Positions 1-9,998 of a DNA stretch of 64,000 bases are shown piece by piece. The position numbers and the translations under genes are program-made. Origin of the DNA: Steromphala cineraria (Eukaryota > Mollusca > Gastropoda > Trochida > Trochidae); contig OU744726.1 in assembly GCA_916613615.1 (NCBI GenBank), forward strand, positions 55,506,987-55,570,986, in the 5' to 3' direction. Position 1 is the first letter of the stretch. Every line of letters begins with the position of its first letter. The notes beneath the pieces are model-generated. The model was not told where the DNA came from and ran no database searches. It was given only the letters and a program-made list of their open reading frames with translations.

Positions 1-221
1 TTCCCACCACCCAAGACAGCATTTGTTAGTTTGTTTCTCTTATCCTCAATCATTTCTTGGGGATATATAGAGGATATCTCCCCCATGATTTTGCCTAATT
101 CCATTTTTATTATTATGCGGCAAATGCTTAAAGCAATAATGCCCACAAAACCTAAACATATCAACATTAATATTATGCCCGCAAAACCTAAACATGTCAG
201 TAATAATACAAGTGCCAACAT
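1..221 (-). CDS. Small membrane protein of the virus-like element, partial at window edge
   Basis: The minus strand is open from an ATG at 221-219 to the left window edge without a stop. The first ~38 residues are strongly hydrophobic and contain an internal duplication (two CLGF-x-GII blocks, visible in the DNA as two copies of a 'acaaaacctaaacat'-type stretch at 142-198). A basic stretch (CRIIIK) and then a polar, charged region follow, so a type-III or tail-out single-pass membrane protein is likely. It is divergent from the ATPase gene with only 16 bp between the two ATGs. No family is recognised; polinton-like elements often carry small viroporin-like membrane proteins, but that is only a guess. 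Confidence 0.5.
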   Translation of the reverse strand, partial: MLALVLLLTCLGFAGIILMLICLGFVGIIALSICRIIIKMELGKIMGEISSIYPQEMIEDKRNKLTNAVLGGG

Positions 222-237
222 TTATCTTTAAGAATTA

Positions 238-841
238 ATGTTTTAATTATAAAAGAAATGCCAGAGATGCTATCATTTGTGGAAAGACTGGATGCGGAAA
301 AACTAAATTCGTGTTAGACCTTATAGAAACGTATTATTATGAAAATTTTGAACACATTATTATTATTTGCCCAACCATTAATGATAACGAAACTTATAAG
401 TCTAAATTGTGGGTAAATAATGACCCAAATGTACATAAAATTCTTCCAGGGGAACGACTTAATGATTGTTTGAAATATTTTCACGAGAAATTCAAGAATG
501 AACCTACCTTGTTCATAATCGATGACTGCAGTGCTGAAAGGGACTTAACTCGAAAGAAAGCCGAATTATCTAAGCTAGCATTCTCAGGCAGGCATACTAA
601 ACATAGCGCTTGGATTCTTTCCCAGAAATATAATTCTATACTCACAGATTTCAGAGAGCAAATTCGCAGGATTTGCTTATTTAAGTGTAAGGATAAAGAT
701 AATTTTCATGATTGTTTACGAGAGAACTATGTTATTGAAAGTAAATCCGAAATAGAAAAGGTTAGAAAACGGCTGAACGGGAAATACTCCAAACTGATCC
801 TATGCACTGACACACCACTATGGTATAAAGTGCTAGATTAG
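238..841 (+). pseudogene. FtsK/HerA-type (A32-like) genome-packaging ATPase of a Polinton/adintovirus-like element
   Basis: The frame ending at 841 encodes ~200 residues with a Walker A (GKTGCGKT, 281-304) and a Walker B (LFIIDD followed by C, near 511-530), then a QKYNSI segment resembling the sensor region of A32-like packaging ATPases. These enzymes pump viral DNA into preformed capsids. The frame is open only from 239 (stop at 236-238) and has no in-frame ATG before Walker A. An ATG at 238-240 is one base out of frame and sits before a T run (241-244), so a homopolymer indel probably broke the start. The gene is divergent from the small membrane protein and convergent with the capsid gene. 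Length and motif order fit the family; the capsid neighbour supports the role. Confidence 0.8.
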
Positions 842-912
842 CTCGATTTTGCTTGATTTTGCTAAAGTTTGCTTGATTTTTGCTCGATTTTGCTTGGATT
901 TTGCTGAAGTTT
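842..912. repeat. Short minisatellite between convergent genes
   Basis: About seven imperfect copies of a 10-11 bp unit resembling gcttgatttt fill the gap right after the ATPase stop codon. It lies between the 3' ends of the ATPase (+) and capsid (-) genes. Confidence 0.75.
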
Positions 913-965
913 GTTAAAAAAAATTCAAACACAATTGCCTTTGAAATCGATTAAAATTATTTTAA

Positions 966-2246
966 CTAATAAATAGCTGATTCAAATCTGCCATTATTGA
1001 TAATCAATTTAGCATCCAGAATGACGTACACGTAAGCATTGATTGGTCCAGCTGTTCCTGCTTTTTTAGTTATTGCTATCGTCATTCCTTCACTACCATT
1101 CTCAATTCGCCTACCAGAACCGTGTAATTCATCGTCATCAGTTGTCCTAAGATCGAGCCATAGAGCATGCTTGTCGGTTAAAAACTTACCAATAGTCATA
1201 TCCGTAAGACAAAGATCTTTCATCACCATATTCGTTAATGGGTTACGTTTTATGCTGGGAAGCTTCTTAATTTCATCCCATAAGTTATATTTACGCATAT
1301 CTTGACTATACAACTGGTTTGGTACTCCTTCAATGGTCATATGCACGTTATTAATTTTAGGATTGTAAAATGATTCAGTTATTCTATCAAACCCTGAGGT
1401 GGGCTCTTTAAATAACATCAAAACTCTTTTCATAGACTTGGCCTGTACATTGATATTAATATTCCAAACCGTGTCACTTTTATTCAAAGGTATCATACGA
1501 TGTCGAAGTATACGATCGTAGTGTATTGGTATGGAACTATTATACATCGAATGGATTTCGCTGGCTATTTCTGACTCCTTGACTTTATCAAATTCCAAAG
1601 CAATATTCTTAATTTCATACTTCGTATCGGGTGCTTCTATAATTACATTCTTATACTCATTAAATGTCAGCTCATATTCTAATCTATCTCCTAATGCAGC
1701 TTGATAGAAAGGCATGCGAGTCTCTTACAATTCAAAATCTAGAGGAATATAAAAACGATTTCCTAGGTTATCGGCTATGGCTTCTACAATGGAAGCATCG
1801 CCGAGTGCAGATCCCATTCTTAACCTGGTGACATTTCGATTTACAGTTGTGTCAATACCTTGGTAATGTAAACTACCTCTTTCTCATGTAGTTCTCCAAA
1901 GATCTACGTAAGTGTAATATATATCGCTATTATCTATAGACAATACTTCATTACTACTTATCTTAACGGTTGTTTTCTTCACAATGGAACGACCAATATT
2001 CTGTACAATGCTACTGTTCTCATCTTTATCACCATCCGATGTCAGGACTAAATCAAAAGCCAATCTGACCGTACCCGGGACTATGACATCGTGACTTCCA
2101 AGATTAGGAAAGCTAACTAATAGTTGTTCGTTCTGACCAATAGTACTCGGATTGTTACTTACCCGAACGCTGGACCTTTCTCCTTTTATACCAAAAGCCT
2201 CTCTAAAATTACGCGATGGATTGAGTTTCTGACCGTAGTTAGACAT
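966..2246 (-). pseudogene. Double-jelly-roll major capsid protein, two in-frame stops
   Basis: One continuous minus-strand frame of ~426 codons is interrupted by TGA at 1886-1884 and TAA at 1727-1725. The start at 2246 is chosen because it follows the ATTAATAAA-ATG motif seen before other genes here; an upstream ATG at 2285 would overlap the divergent promoter. N-terminal features include PGTVRLAFDLVL and NIGRSIVKK followed by a DIYYTYVDLW segment. The middle has FYIPLDFEL and then MPFYQAALGDRLEYEL, the pattern of Polinton/adintovirus-type hexon-like capsid proteins. The C-terminal half remains open for 249 residues. Role: shell-forming capsid subunit of an integrating DNA virus. The family assignment rests on remembered patterns and gene context, not on a search. 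Both nonsense codons are clean substitutions without frame loss, implying a fairly recent death. Confidence 0.72.
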
Positions 2247-2296
2247 TTTATTAATACATATTTTTTTGTTTAAAGGAAAAAACATATATTTATAAA
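2247..2296. promoter_or_regulatory. Divergent AT-rich promoter between capsid and coiled-coil genes
   Basis: Only 50 bp separate the two start codons. Reading outward on each strand, the last bases before ATG are ATTAATAAA (minus, before 2246) and ATTTATAAA (plus, before 2297). The arrangement resembles virus-type promoters that overlap the start codon; function is inferred. Confidence 0.55.
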
Positions 2297-3571
2297 ATGG
2301 ACAACCCTAATATTTTTGACGATGTTTCAGCCTCTGGTGGTAGAGATGAATCTTATGAAATGAGCAATCTTGATATGGACAATTTTGATGAAAGCATTTC
2401 TTCTGAAAATTCAATCCCAAGACAGGGATTTTCGCCTAATGTGAATAGTTTAAGAGATGAACTAGGAGTAGTAGAAGATCAAAGAACAAGATTGATTAAA
2501 TTAGCTGTGGATGATTTGTATGATAATGTCGGTGAACCTAGTGGTGGTAGAGATTATTCTAAGTTTATGGTAGATAAAGAAGGAAAGCCTAGACTTATAA
2601 ATCATCCTGAAGAGGACTTATATTACCAAAGAGGTGAGAATAAAGGTAAGGTATTGAAGCCTCTAGAAAGTTTACGCCAAAAACTAGGGGTAAAGGTTAT
2701 TCATGAAGAATTGGGGTTTACAGATTATGAGATTAGACCAAACTTTCCAAAAAGGACTCAGAGAGAACTTCAGAGCTCAAGGATACAGTTGGATGAAGCG
2801 GAAACTTCCTTCAGCGAACAACCAATACAAGCCACTAATGAAGCTATTAATTCAATAGACACAGCCATACAAACTATAAATGATCCACCTTCAAATACTG
2901 AGGGATTAGAACATAGTATAAGAGAATTGAGGGGACTCGATCAGGCTATGAAAACTCAAAGAGGGGAACTATTGTTTAACTTATCTAGACTAACACACCT
3001 GGATAGAAAACTAGAATACGAAAAATTAAATTAACTCAAGCGGAAGGCCAAAGACAAACCGAACTCGTTGAAGGAAGAAAAAGGGATTGGGAATCTCGAA
3101 AGGTCAGCTAGGTTAGAAGCTGTATCGATAAATAAACGAGCCCTACGTTCACAAATTCAACGTATAAAACAGACTATAAGACAACTCTTAGACGAAGATG
3201 AATCCTTAGGCGAGCGTCTCCGGACATTATTCCGAGAACAGGGCATAACAATAGCGTCTATTATAACGGTGATAGGATTTATAATTTCAACATTGGTTCT
3301 CTCCGTAACAGGAGGAGGTGGGCCTGTGTCCCCTAATAATAATAAGAAACCCAACAAAATTAAGGAGTGGTTACAATATATAGGTAAAGCATTATCTAAA
3401 TTAGCGGGGAAGGCTGCAGCGGCTTTCCTGGGAATAATAGGAAGTATTTTATCTTGGCTTTTAACCTTCTTGTCTAAAACAGCGACTTGGTTAAGTCAAA
3501 ATATATGGGCAATAATGGTAGCTATCGGGGGTATAATAATTGTATTCGTAAAAACTAGAATCGCCAAATAA
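2297..3571 (+). pseudogene. Coiled-coil plus C-terminal membrane protein of the virus-like element
   Basis: The first frame runs 245 codons to a TAA at 3032-3034. The same frame resumes near 3110 and stays open to 3571. Between them (3028-3108) the coding signal continues in another frame (KLTQAEGQRQTELVEGR-type residues), so two compensating indels rather than one nonsense codon explain the break. The N-terminal ~110 residues are acidic and low in hydrophobics, residues ~150-330 are coiled-coil rich, and the C-terminus has three hydrophobic segments with small-residue (G/A) packing and a basic tail. Proteins of this build accompany capsid genes in invertebrate polinton-like elements; no enzymatic domain is seen. 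A virion membrane or structural role is possible but unproven. Confidence 0.6.
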
Positions 3572-3595
3572 TGACTTACCCAACTGCTATCCCAC

Positions 3596-3609
3596 TGAGT
3601 ATAATTAAA
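3596..3609. repeat. Left 14-bp target site duplication of the Penelope-like insertion
   Basis: TGAGTATAATTAAA here is repeated exactly at 8746-8759 on the other side of the insertion. It bounds 3610-8745 precisely. Confidence 0.85.
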
Positions 3610-3632
3610 TATAAGAAAACATGGGGAGAGTT

Positions 3633-5946
3633 TCAGCCCACGATCTTATCATTGAGACCTTGCGGTTGGAACGTTAGAAGCTCAAAGATCCACCTCAGCT
3701 CTAGGGGTCTCCTAGACTTGGTGGTCCTCTCTGTATCAGGATTTTGACTGAGTTGAGCAATGATTTTGTAGAAAAGATCACTCTTAGAATGGTCAGGGAG
3801 GTTGAAGTGTAGAGACACAGGTTTATCTCTCTTGTGTGTGATGTCAGCAAAGTGTTCATACAAACGAATTTTGAATTCCCGTTTTGTCTCTCCCACATAT
3901 TGCTTTTTGCATTTGTTGCAAGTTAGTAGATATACTACATTGCGGGATTTGCAATTGTATTTTCGGCATGAATATCTACGGCCAATGACTGAGCTTTGTA
4001 AGAAGCTGTCTTTGTGGATGTGGATGTCTGTGCATAATTTGCATTGATTGTTGTCGCAAAGATTGTCGACAAATGATACTTCTTTGACACAGATTTGTGG
4101 GTTTTTTGATGGATAGGTTATGCTAGCTTTGACTAGCATATCACGGAGTGTTTTATTTCCCCGGTAGGCAGCAATGTGGGGGGTGGGAAAGGTTTCTTTG
4201 CACAAATCGGAACCTTGGAGTAGGTGCCATCTATTCCTGATGATTTTATTGAGTTCCATGTTCATGGGATTGTAATCGCAAACAAGTACAGGCCTAGGTT
4301 TGTTTTGCTGTACTTGAGATTTAGGACCCAGGAGGGTGGTCCTATCTGTCGAGTCCGACTTTTGTTTATTCTGTTGTATGATCTTACGGGGGTAGCCCCG
4401 TTTGAGATAGTAATTGATGAGATTGAGACTGTGTCTCTCATACTCTTCCTGAGTTGAGCAGATGCGTCTCAAGCGCAGGAATTGGCTGAATGGGCCTTTT
4501 GTTTTAACGTGTCAGGGGTGGCACGATGTGTACAACAGATATGAATGTGTGTCTGTGGGTTTGCTATAAACTGTGAACTCAAGTGTGGATTTTTGATTCA
4601 CGTTCGAAACCCAGGTGTCAAGGAATGATACTCGCACACGTGAGAATTCTGCAGTGAACTTGATTGTGGGGTGAGCTGAGTTGAGATATTCTATGAATGT
4701 CTCAAGGTTAGCTTGGCCTTTGGACCATATCATGAAGATATCATCGATAAATCTGACATAGAGGTCGGGTTTATCGGGTGCATTTTGTAGCAGAGTTTCT
4801 TCTAATGTTTGCGTATGAGGGAGCAAGTTTTGTTCCCATTGCAGTGCCACCAACTTGTAGGTAGTTATCTCCGTTGAAGACGAAATTGTTTTTATGCAGT
4901 ACCAGCTTAAGGAGATTGAGCAAGCTAGTGGGAGATATTTGCCAATCTGGGTTGTATCTTCTAATTGCTTTTGCTACAGCGCGTAAGCCTTCGCCGTTAG
5001 GAATATTTGTGTAGAGAGAGGTTACATCCATTGTGACTAAAAGGATGTCCTTGTCATTATCCACGTGATAAGACTCTAATTTTTGAATAAAATGAGTAGT
5101 GTCTTTAATGTAACTCGCGTATTGGCTGACGAACTCCTTGATGTGTTCATCTACAAAGCTACTGATTTTTTCAGTGGCTGTGTTATTGCCGCTGATGATT
5201 GGGCGGCCTGGTACATTACCCGGAGTTAAGCACTTATGGATTTTAGGTAGGAGATAAAATCTGCCTGCTGTCGCATCTTCTGGGATGAGTCCAGTGAGGC
5301 ATTTTTGGCTAATCTCCTCTTTAAGAAAGAGGTTAGTGAGTTATTTAGTGATTACTGAGCTAAAGTCCTGAGTTGGATCTCTAGTTAATTGGCAGTAGAA
5401 TCTCTCATCAGATAATTGTCTATGAGCTTCTTTGATGTAATCAGCGGTGTTTTGAATAACTACCGCTGAGCCCTTGTCAGCCTTCTTAATGATAATCTCA
5501 TTGTTGTTTTTAAGGCGATTAATTGATTCTCGTTCAGCTTTACTAATGTTATTACGTCTGAATTGACTGTCTTCCAGTTTGAAGAAGTCATTAGTGACTG
5601 CTTTGAAGAATGACTCTAGACTGTGGTCGTTCGAGTAGGGAGGGTTCCATTTGCTTTTAGAACCAAACTTTTTATCTAACACCGGTGTGGCATCAGTAAT
5701 TGGTAAATTGTGAAAAAAATTTGTTAATTTAATTTTTCTAAAGAACGTTTTGTCCGGCGGTACTTCCGATAGTGAGACTGCCGGCGGTAACTTCCGGTTG
5801 TGCCAGTGTGGTGCGCCACCTAGCGGTCGTGAGGTCAGGACGCATGGTAAAGAGCTCTGATGAAAATGAAACTTTGTTAAGTAAAACTGGCAAGTTCTCC
5901 TTGTTTTACAAGACTCATTCTCGTGTGGTCGACTTTGAAGAAGCAT
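3633..5946 (-). pseudogene. Penelope-like RT / GIY-YIG endonuclease ORF, frameshifted
   Basis: The coding signal is spread over several minus-strand frames: 5946-5341, 5064-4771, 4853-4512 and 4472-3633, with one more piece between 5340 and 5065. RT landmarks in order are a KADKGSAVVI segment, motif A (MDVTSLYTNIP), motif B (GTAMGTKLAPSYAN) and motif C (VRFIDDIFMIW with the catalytic DD). The C-terminal block holds the GIY-YIG nuclease pair (VYLLTC ... YVGET) followed by R-x-x-EH-like residues and a cysteine-rich linker (CDNNQCKLC) upstream. This order, RT then GIY-YIG, defines endonuclease-bearing Penelope-like elements. Several frameshifts show it is inactive. The stop codon lies only ~24 bp from the target duplication, so almost no 3' tail is present. 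Confidence 0.85.
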
Positions 5947-6010
5947 GGGATGTGATTTCCAGACATTCCGCGCCAGAATAGGGTATTTTCAGCCTATATT
6001 CATACAACTC

Positions 6011-6892
6011 ATGCTCAAAAAATCAAAACGAAGGGCGGCCATGAATGTGCGTGTGCTGCACGTGCATTTGCCGAGACATTCAGCTACATTCTGTCTACTC
6101 GCGCCGCTGTTGCTCTTACTGTCTAATGATGTGGAACTAAACCCCGGCTCACCGAAAAAGCAAACTACGTTAACAGAGGGAGAATCAACTTCATCAGATA
6201 TCCTGCTTGAACTGAGGAACATGAGGTCAGATATGAAAGGTCTTCGGTCAGATGTTAAAGACATGCGACTGGAAATAAAGGACAATTTCACGAAACTAAC
6301 GAAACGAATCGACAGTATTGAGAATACTGTGGGTGAATTAGCAGGCGAAAATGCAGAATTACGGAACTCACTTACAAGCCTTACTGAGAAGCTGAATTCT
6401 TTGGAAAATGCCTCGCGCCAGAATAACCTCATTTTCTTCAACGTTGAAGAGTCCGCGGATGAATCTTACGACGACACTGTCACGAAGGTAACCAATATTA
6501 TTACAGACACTATGAAAATATCTAAACCTATCGAGGTTGACCGTGTGAGACGTATCCCGTCGAAAGGTCATGGTGACCGACCGATTCTAGTGACACTGAA
6601 GACTCTCAGTCAGAAGATAACGATACTTCAAGCTACCAAGCATCTGAGGGATCACGCTGTGAACATATCACAGGATTTTACAGATAAAGTCCGTGCCACT
6701 CGTCGAAAACTTAAAACTTTCATGGATGAAGCTCGATCAGAGGATAAATTCGCCACAATGAAGTTTGATAAACTACAAATCGACAACGAGATCTACAAAC
6801 TGAACAACGCTGGAGACGACATCAAACTCGTAACTACACTCAGGACCTGGAAGAGAGCTGCATATGTCACACGACAGTCTAGCCATAAATAG
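6011..6892 (+). CDS. LINE ORF1 with N-terminal 2A-like motif and coiled coil
   Basis: The frame is open from 5945; ATGs at 6011 and 6041 are the plausible starts. After a hydrophobic run of leucines comes DVELNPGS at 6128-6151, which matches the core of 2A ribosome-skipping peptides except that the final proline of NPGP is serine. 2A-like N-termini are documented for CR1-type LINEs of sea urchin and other marine invertebrates. A heptad-rich coiled coil follows (roughly residues 60-140 from the 6011 start), with an RRM-like/C-terminal basic portion (RQNNLIFFNV ... VDRVRRI ... RPILVTLKT) typical of RNA-binding ORF1 chaperones. The frame is intact over ~294 residues. With the P-to-S change, skipping is probably lost or weak. 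Confidence 0.75.
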   Translation: MLKKSKRRAAMNVRVLHVHLPRHSATFCLLAPLLLLLSNDVELNPGSPKKQTTLTEGESTSSDILLELRNMRSDMKGLRSDVKDMRLEIKDNFTKLTKRIDSIENTVGELAGENAELRNSLTSLTEKLNSLENASRQNNLIFFNVEESADESYDDTVTKVTNIITDTMKISKPIEVDRVRRIPSKGHGDRPILVTLKTLSQKITILQATKHLRDHAVNISQDFTDKVRATRRKLKTFMDEARSEDKFATMKFDKLQIDNEIYKLNNAGDDIKLVTTLRTWKRAAYVTRQSSHK

Positions 6893-6931
6893 GGGTGTGG
6901 TCAAGGCCCGACCCTGTCTGACGTCATAGAT

Positions 6932-8391
6932 GTGCTATTTTGGAATATCGAAGGACTCAAAAACAAGTTTCAGTCACCGTTTATAAATTTTGCTAAGAAA
7001 TTCAGTATGATTGCACTTGTGGAAACATGGGCATGTGCAGAGGACAATTTTATCATTCCAAACTATTCTCAATTTAGTCAGGTGAGAATTAAATCGCCGG
7101 GTGCTTTTCGGAACTCTGGAGGAATATTATTATTTGTTAAAAATAATATCTTACAATATGTGTCATTATTGAATAGTTGTTGTACTGATATTATGTGGTT
7201 AAAAATTCAAATTCCGGAATTAGTTTCAGTGTTATATTTTGGTATTGTGTATTATTCACCTGCAGGATCAAGCAAATACGCAGATGAACGAATATTTGAC
7301 ATTCTAGAAGACAATATCTCTAAATTTCGTGAGGACAATCCAAACTGCCATGTTATTATACAGGGTGATATCAACGCCAGGACGGGAAATGGAACCAACT
7401 CCGATGTCATAGACAATGATGATCCCACGCACCTCCCAATCGATGATGATTTGAACTATCAAAGTGACAATAATATTGAACCACGTGTGTCTCAGGACTG
7501 TGTTATGAACAAAAGGGGATATGCTTTGTTGAAATTTTGCAAAGACACTGGTCTTAAGAAATGTAATGGTCGCCTATTTGATGATAAGCATATTGGAAAA
7601 ATTACATGTTTAGCAAACAATGGGAAGAGCGTCGTTGATTATATTATATGTTCAGATAACTCTCTTGAATTGTTTACAGGATTTGACATTAGTAATCAGA
7701 TTGAATCTACACATTTACCTATTGTTTATTCACTCTTATCGTGTACAAGGGTAACTCAGTTCACGAACATATTCTTATGCCGAAAACTAAATATCATTGG
7801 AAGGTTGAAGGTAGAGATGTGTATGTTTCCAATTGGAGTAATGTTTCACCAGACGTGTTGGAGCAGTTTTATTTGTTTGTAAACAATGGTGATTTATCCC
7901 AAGCTCTGAGTCTATTTCACTCTATAATGCAGTCTTGTGCTGATCATTGCAAGAAAGTTGTTAGTAGAGGTTGTCACCTTTCTAAATATTCAAAACTAAA
8001 GTTGTACAGACAAATTAAATTCTATTCCCATGAAGAAATTTATCTCAGCGTGGTAAAGGTTAAAGCTTATTGCACTGCTCTATGTAAATTCCGCTGTTCC
8101 AACCATGACCCAATGATTGAATATGGCAGGCGTTTAAAACTTGACCGTAAAGATCGTCTTTGCCCATTCTGTGTTAGACCCAATGTTGAATCAGAATTAC
8201 ATTTCTGTCTTGAATGCCCTTTCTATCATAACCTCCGAACATGTCTTTTGCAAGAGTACTATTATGTTTTCCCATCTGATACTAAACTTAACTTATTATT
8301 CATGTCCCAAGATAGCATTGTACTTAATAATCTGGCTAAATATATTTTCCAAGCACAAAAGAAACGTGCTACTTTTCTTACATCACCCTGA
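6932..8391 (+). pseudogene. LINE ORF2 remnant: endonuclease joined to C-terminal zinc-finger region
   Basis: The EEP-type endonuclease is read in 6932-7882, with an N-terminal WNIEGL, a catalytic-type VETW, GDINARTG, VVDYIICS and STHLP in place of the usual S-D-H. A frameshift near 7740 moves the coding signal to the 7741-8391 frame. From about 7965 the protein passes directly from the post-endonuclease linker to the C-terminal part, which has FRCSNHDPMIE, then CPFC and ...LHFCLECPFYH, a Cys/His cluster common at the end of CR1-like ORF2. The whole RT core (usually over 2 kb) is absent. The start is uncertain (GTG at 6932; no ATG just upstream). Confidence 0.75.
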
Positions 8392-8617
8392 TGCCTCATG
8401 TCCATAATATAATTGCATCATACACTATCTGTATATTTTATGGCGCTTCAGCCAACTTATTCTGTAACCCATGTACATGTATAATGGGCCGGTGGCCCCT
8501 TTACTGCAATAAACTCACACTAATAAACTCTGGCGGTGAATTATGGTTTGCTAGCTGACAGACAAACCGGAAACAGCCGCCGCCGGAGCACAAAAGTCAC
8601 GTGACCTATGAAAAGAG

Positions 8618-8625
8618 TATATAAG
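8618..8625 (+). promoter_or_regulatory. TATA box of the inverted Penelope end
   Basis: TATATAAG lies ~20 bp upstream of the hammerhead ribozyme and points in the same direction. A CACGTGAC motif sits at about 8599-8606. Penelope pseudo-LTRs are known to hold internal promoters; use here is inferred. Confidence 0.45.
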
Positions 8626-8636
8626 GAGGACCAAAA

Positions 8637-8703
8637 TTGTGGTTTATTCAGTCTGATGAGTCCTAATCTTTGGACGAAACTAGTCACCTAACCTAACCCA
8701 CAA
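8637..8703 (+). ncRNA. Hammerhead ribozyme (type I, minimal stem III)
   Basis: The conserved core is present: CTGATGA (8653-8659), stem II GTCC/GGAC (8660-8663 with 8672-8675) around an 8-nt loop, then GAAA (8676-8679) and the GTC cleavage triplet (8683-8685). Between GAAA and GTC lies ACTAGT, a self-complementary hexamer, so stem III is tiny in the monomer but can form between two copies. Stem I closes with TTGTGG (8637-8642) against CCACAA (8698-8703), with an internal loop near the core. Penelope-like elements are known to encode hammerheads of this class. It is antisense to the RT ORF in this insertion. Confidence 0.87.
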
Positions 8704-8713
8704 CTACTGCCTC

Positions 8714-9998
8714 TTAGGCGTCGTAAGGCCATCCTGTCTTACCTATGAGTATAATTAAAGTTTTAGTATAAACATGCGCTTTAGTATTAACGTGCTGCTG
8801 ATTAAGGCCTGAATTACTGAGGACAGGCTGCGACTTTACAATAGTATCTATAGTTGGAGGTTTATTAATTTCAACATTCGTACCCAAACTTCTACCTAAA
8901 CTCGCAATAAGAACTTTATTAATATAACCTTTCGCTTGGCCTACCTTAAGTTTCATATCACTGGGGACCATATATAAGCCATAGCCGATAACATAATCTA
9001 CCTTAGAACTGGCATATTGTAATACGTCTTGATATCTTTTTATAGAATTGGGGATATCTACTGGTCTAGCAATGGCGTCTTCTATATTTGCAATGAACTG
9101 TTTCTCGGCATCGAATTTGGTTCCATCGGCCATGATATTAGTTCTAGTTTGCGCTTGAGCACCTAGTAAAGCCCAGACATACGTTCTAATAGAATGGTTC
9201 AATCTTTGAACACCTGGTTTAGTAAACCCATTCGATGTATCCAAAACAAAGGATTGCCAATGTTCGTAAATTTGATGAAATTTTGCGACTTGGCGTTTAT
9301 CGGGATACACGTATTCGCGTTTAATATGCTTACTTAATCCCCCGTACTTCGTGGCATACGCATCCCTTATATTAAATTTTAATTTAGGTTTTGGTTGCGG
9401 TGAAAAGGACCATTTAGAAGGTGAGTAATCTTCCACGTGCATGCCAATCCGCAGTCGTTGATACATTAAATTCACTACAGATACGTTCGTAGACTCTGAC
9501 ATTGTACGGGTTATTATTGGCTTCCCATGCTTTATCTTGAGGTAAGGGAACCTCCATCACGCTTAAAATACGCCTAATTTGATAATATACGTGAAATAAA
9601 AATATTGCCTTCGTTAGCCCTCTTTTCGAAGATAGATGATCTTTATAAGATACCCCACACCCTGTAGTAGCACACCACACAGCAAAATAAAGTTGGTTTT
9701 GCCAAAATTGCATGGGTTTATTATTCCATTTTTCCATTTCGCCTTCATTAGAAATAGTAACCTCATAGTTTTCGAATATATCTGGAAATTTTACCTCGAA
9801 ATTAGAACTCTTAGCATCTACCCATATAGATTGTTTTATTAGGTTTATGTCTTTTTTAGTTATGGTATATTCGGGTTTATAATGAGGATGATGAGAAAGA
9901 AACTTATAACTACGTTGAATTACTTCACCTTTACTATAGGAATCGTATACGCCGCCAGCTTGATAACTTGCCTTATCGTTATACTTGTAGGCTGCCAT
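8714..9998 (-). pseudogene. Conserved virus-element protein (capsid-associated?), frameshifted and cut by a retroelement
   Basis: The start at 9998 follows an AAATAATAAAA-ATG motif. The first frame is convincing to about 9440 (FWQNQLYFAVWCATTGCGV, PLPQDKAWEA, YERICSEFNVS) and ends at 9414. The same protein resumes in the frame ending at 8714 (FTKPGVQRLNHSIRTYVW, LLGAQAQTRTNI, IPNSIKRYQDVLQYASSKV). One indel near 9420-9440 therefore splits a ~425-residue protein. The last codons in this interval, beyond 8746, derive from the Penelope insertion; the native frame continues at 3609-3576 with a stop at 3578-3576. The protein has no recognised catalytic motif. It belongs with the structural gene cluster by position; similar unnamed proteins occur in repeated elements of cnidarians and molluscs as far as I recall. 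Confidence 0.6.
8746..8759. repeat. Right 14-bp target site duplication of the Penelope-like insertion
   Basis: Exact copy of 3596-3609. It lies inside the 3' coding end of the minus-strand gene that starts at 9998. Confidence 0.85.

Larger units (their letters stand above)
5947..8530 (+). mobile_element. CR1-like LINE, internally deleted (no RT domain)
   Basis: ORF1 (6011-6892) has a coiled coil and a 2A-like motif. ORF2 (6932-8391) has an apurinic-type endonuclease and a C-terminal Cys/His domain, but the region between them is far too short for a reverse transcriptase. The 3' end has a GGGCC-ggt-GGCCC hairpin (near 8488-8500) and AATAAA signals. Boundaries are approximate because no target duplication was found. 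Confidence 0.75.
3610..8745 (-). mobile_element. Penelope-like retroelement insertion with a nested LINE
   Basis: A 5,136-bp insertion flanked by a 14-bp direct duplication. Its minus strand carries RT and GIY-YIG endonuclease coding regions (3633-5946). The right end (about 8531-8745) carries a TATA box and a hammerhead ribozyme on the plus strand, so that end is inverted relative to the ORF, as often seen in Penelope insertions. A CR1-like LINE occupies the middle (about 5947-8530). The insertion hits the last codons of the capsid-region gene read from 9998: across the duplication that gene's frame continues on the left flank to a stop at 3578-3576. Confidence 0.8.

Noticed and set aside
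5855..5873. Second hammerhead-like CTGATGA...GAAAC on the plus strand
   Set aside because: There is no stem II between the two motifs and no cleavage site or stem I, so it is chance similarity.
5772..5981. Plus-strand ORF opposite the Penelope ORF
   Set aside because: It lies on the antisense strand of the RT N-terminal region and has no recognisable domain.
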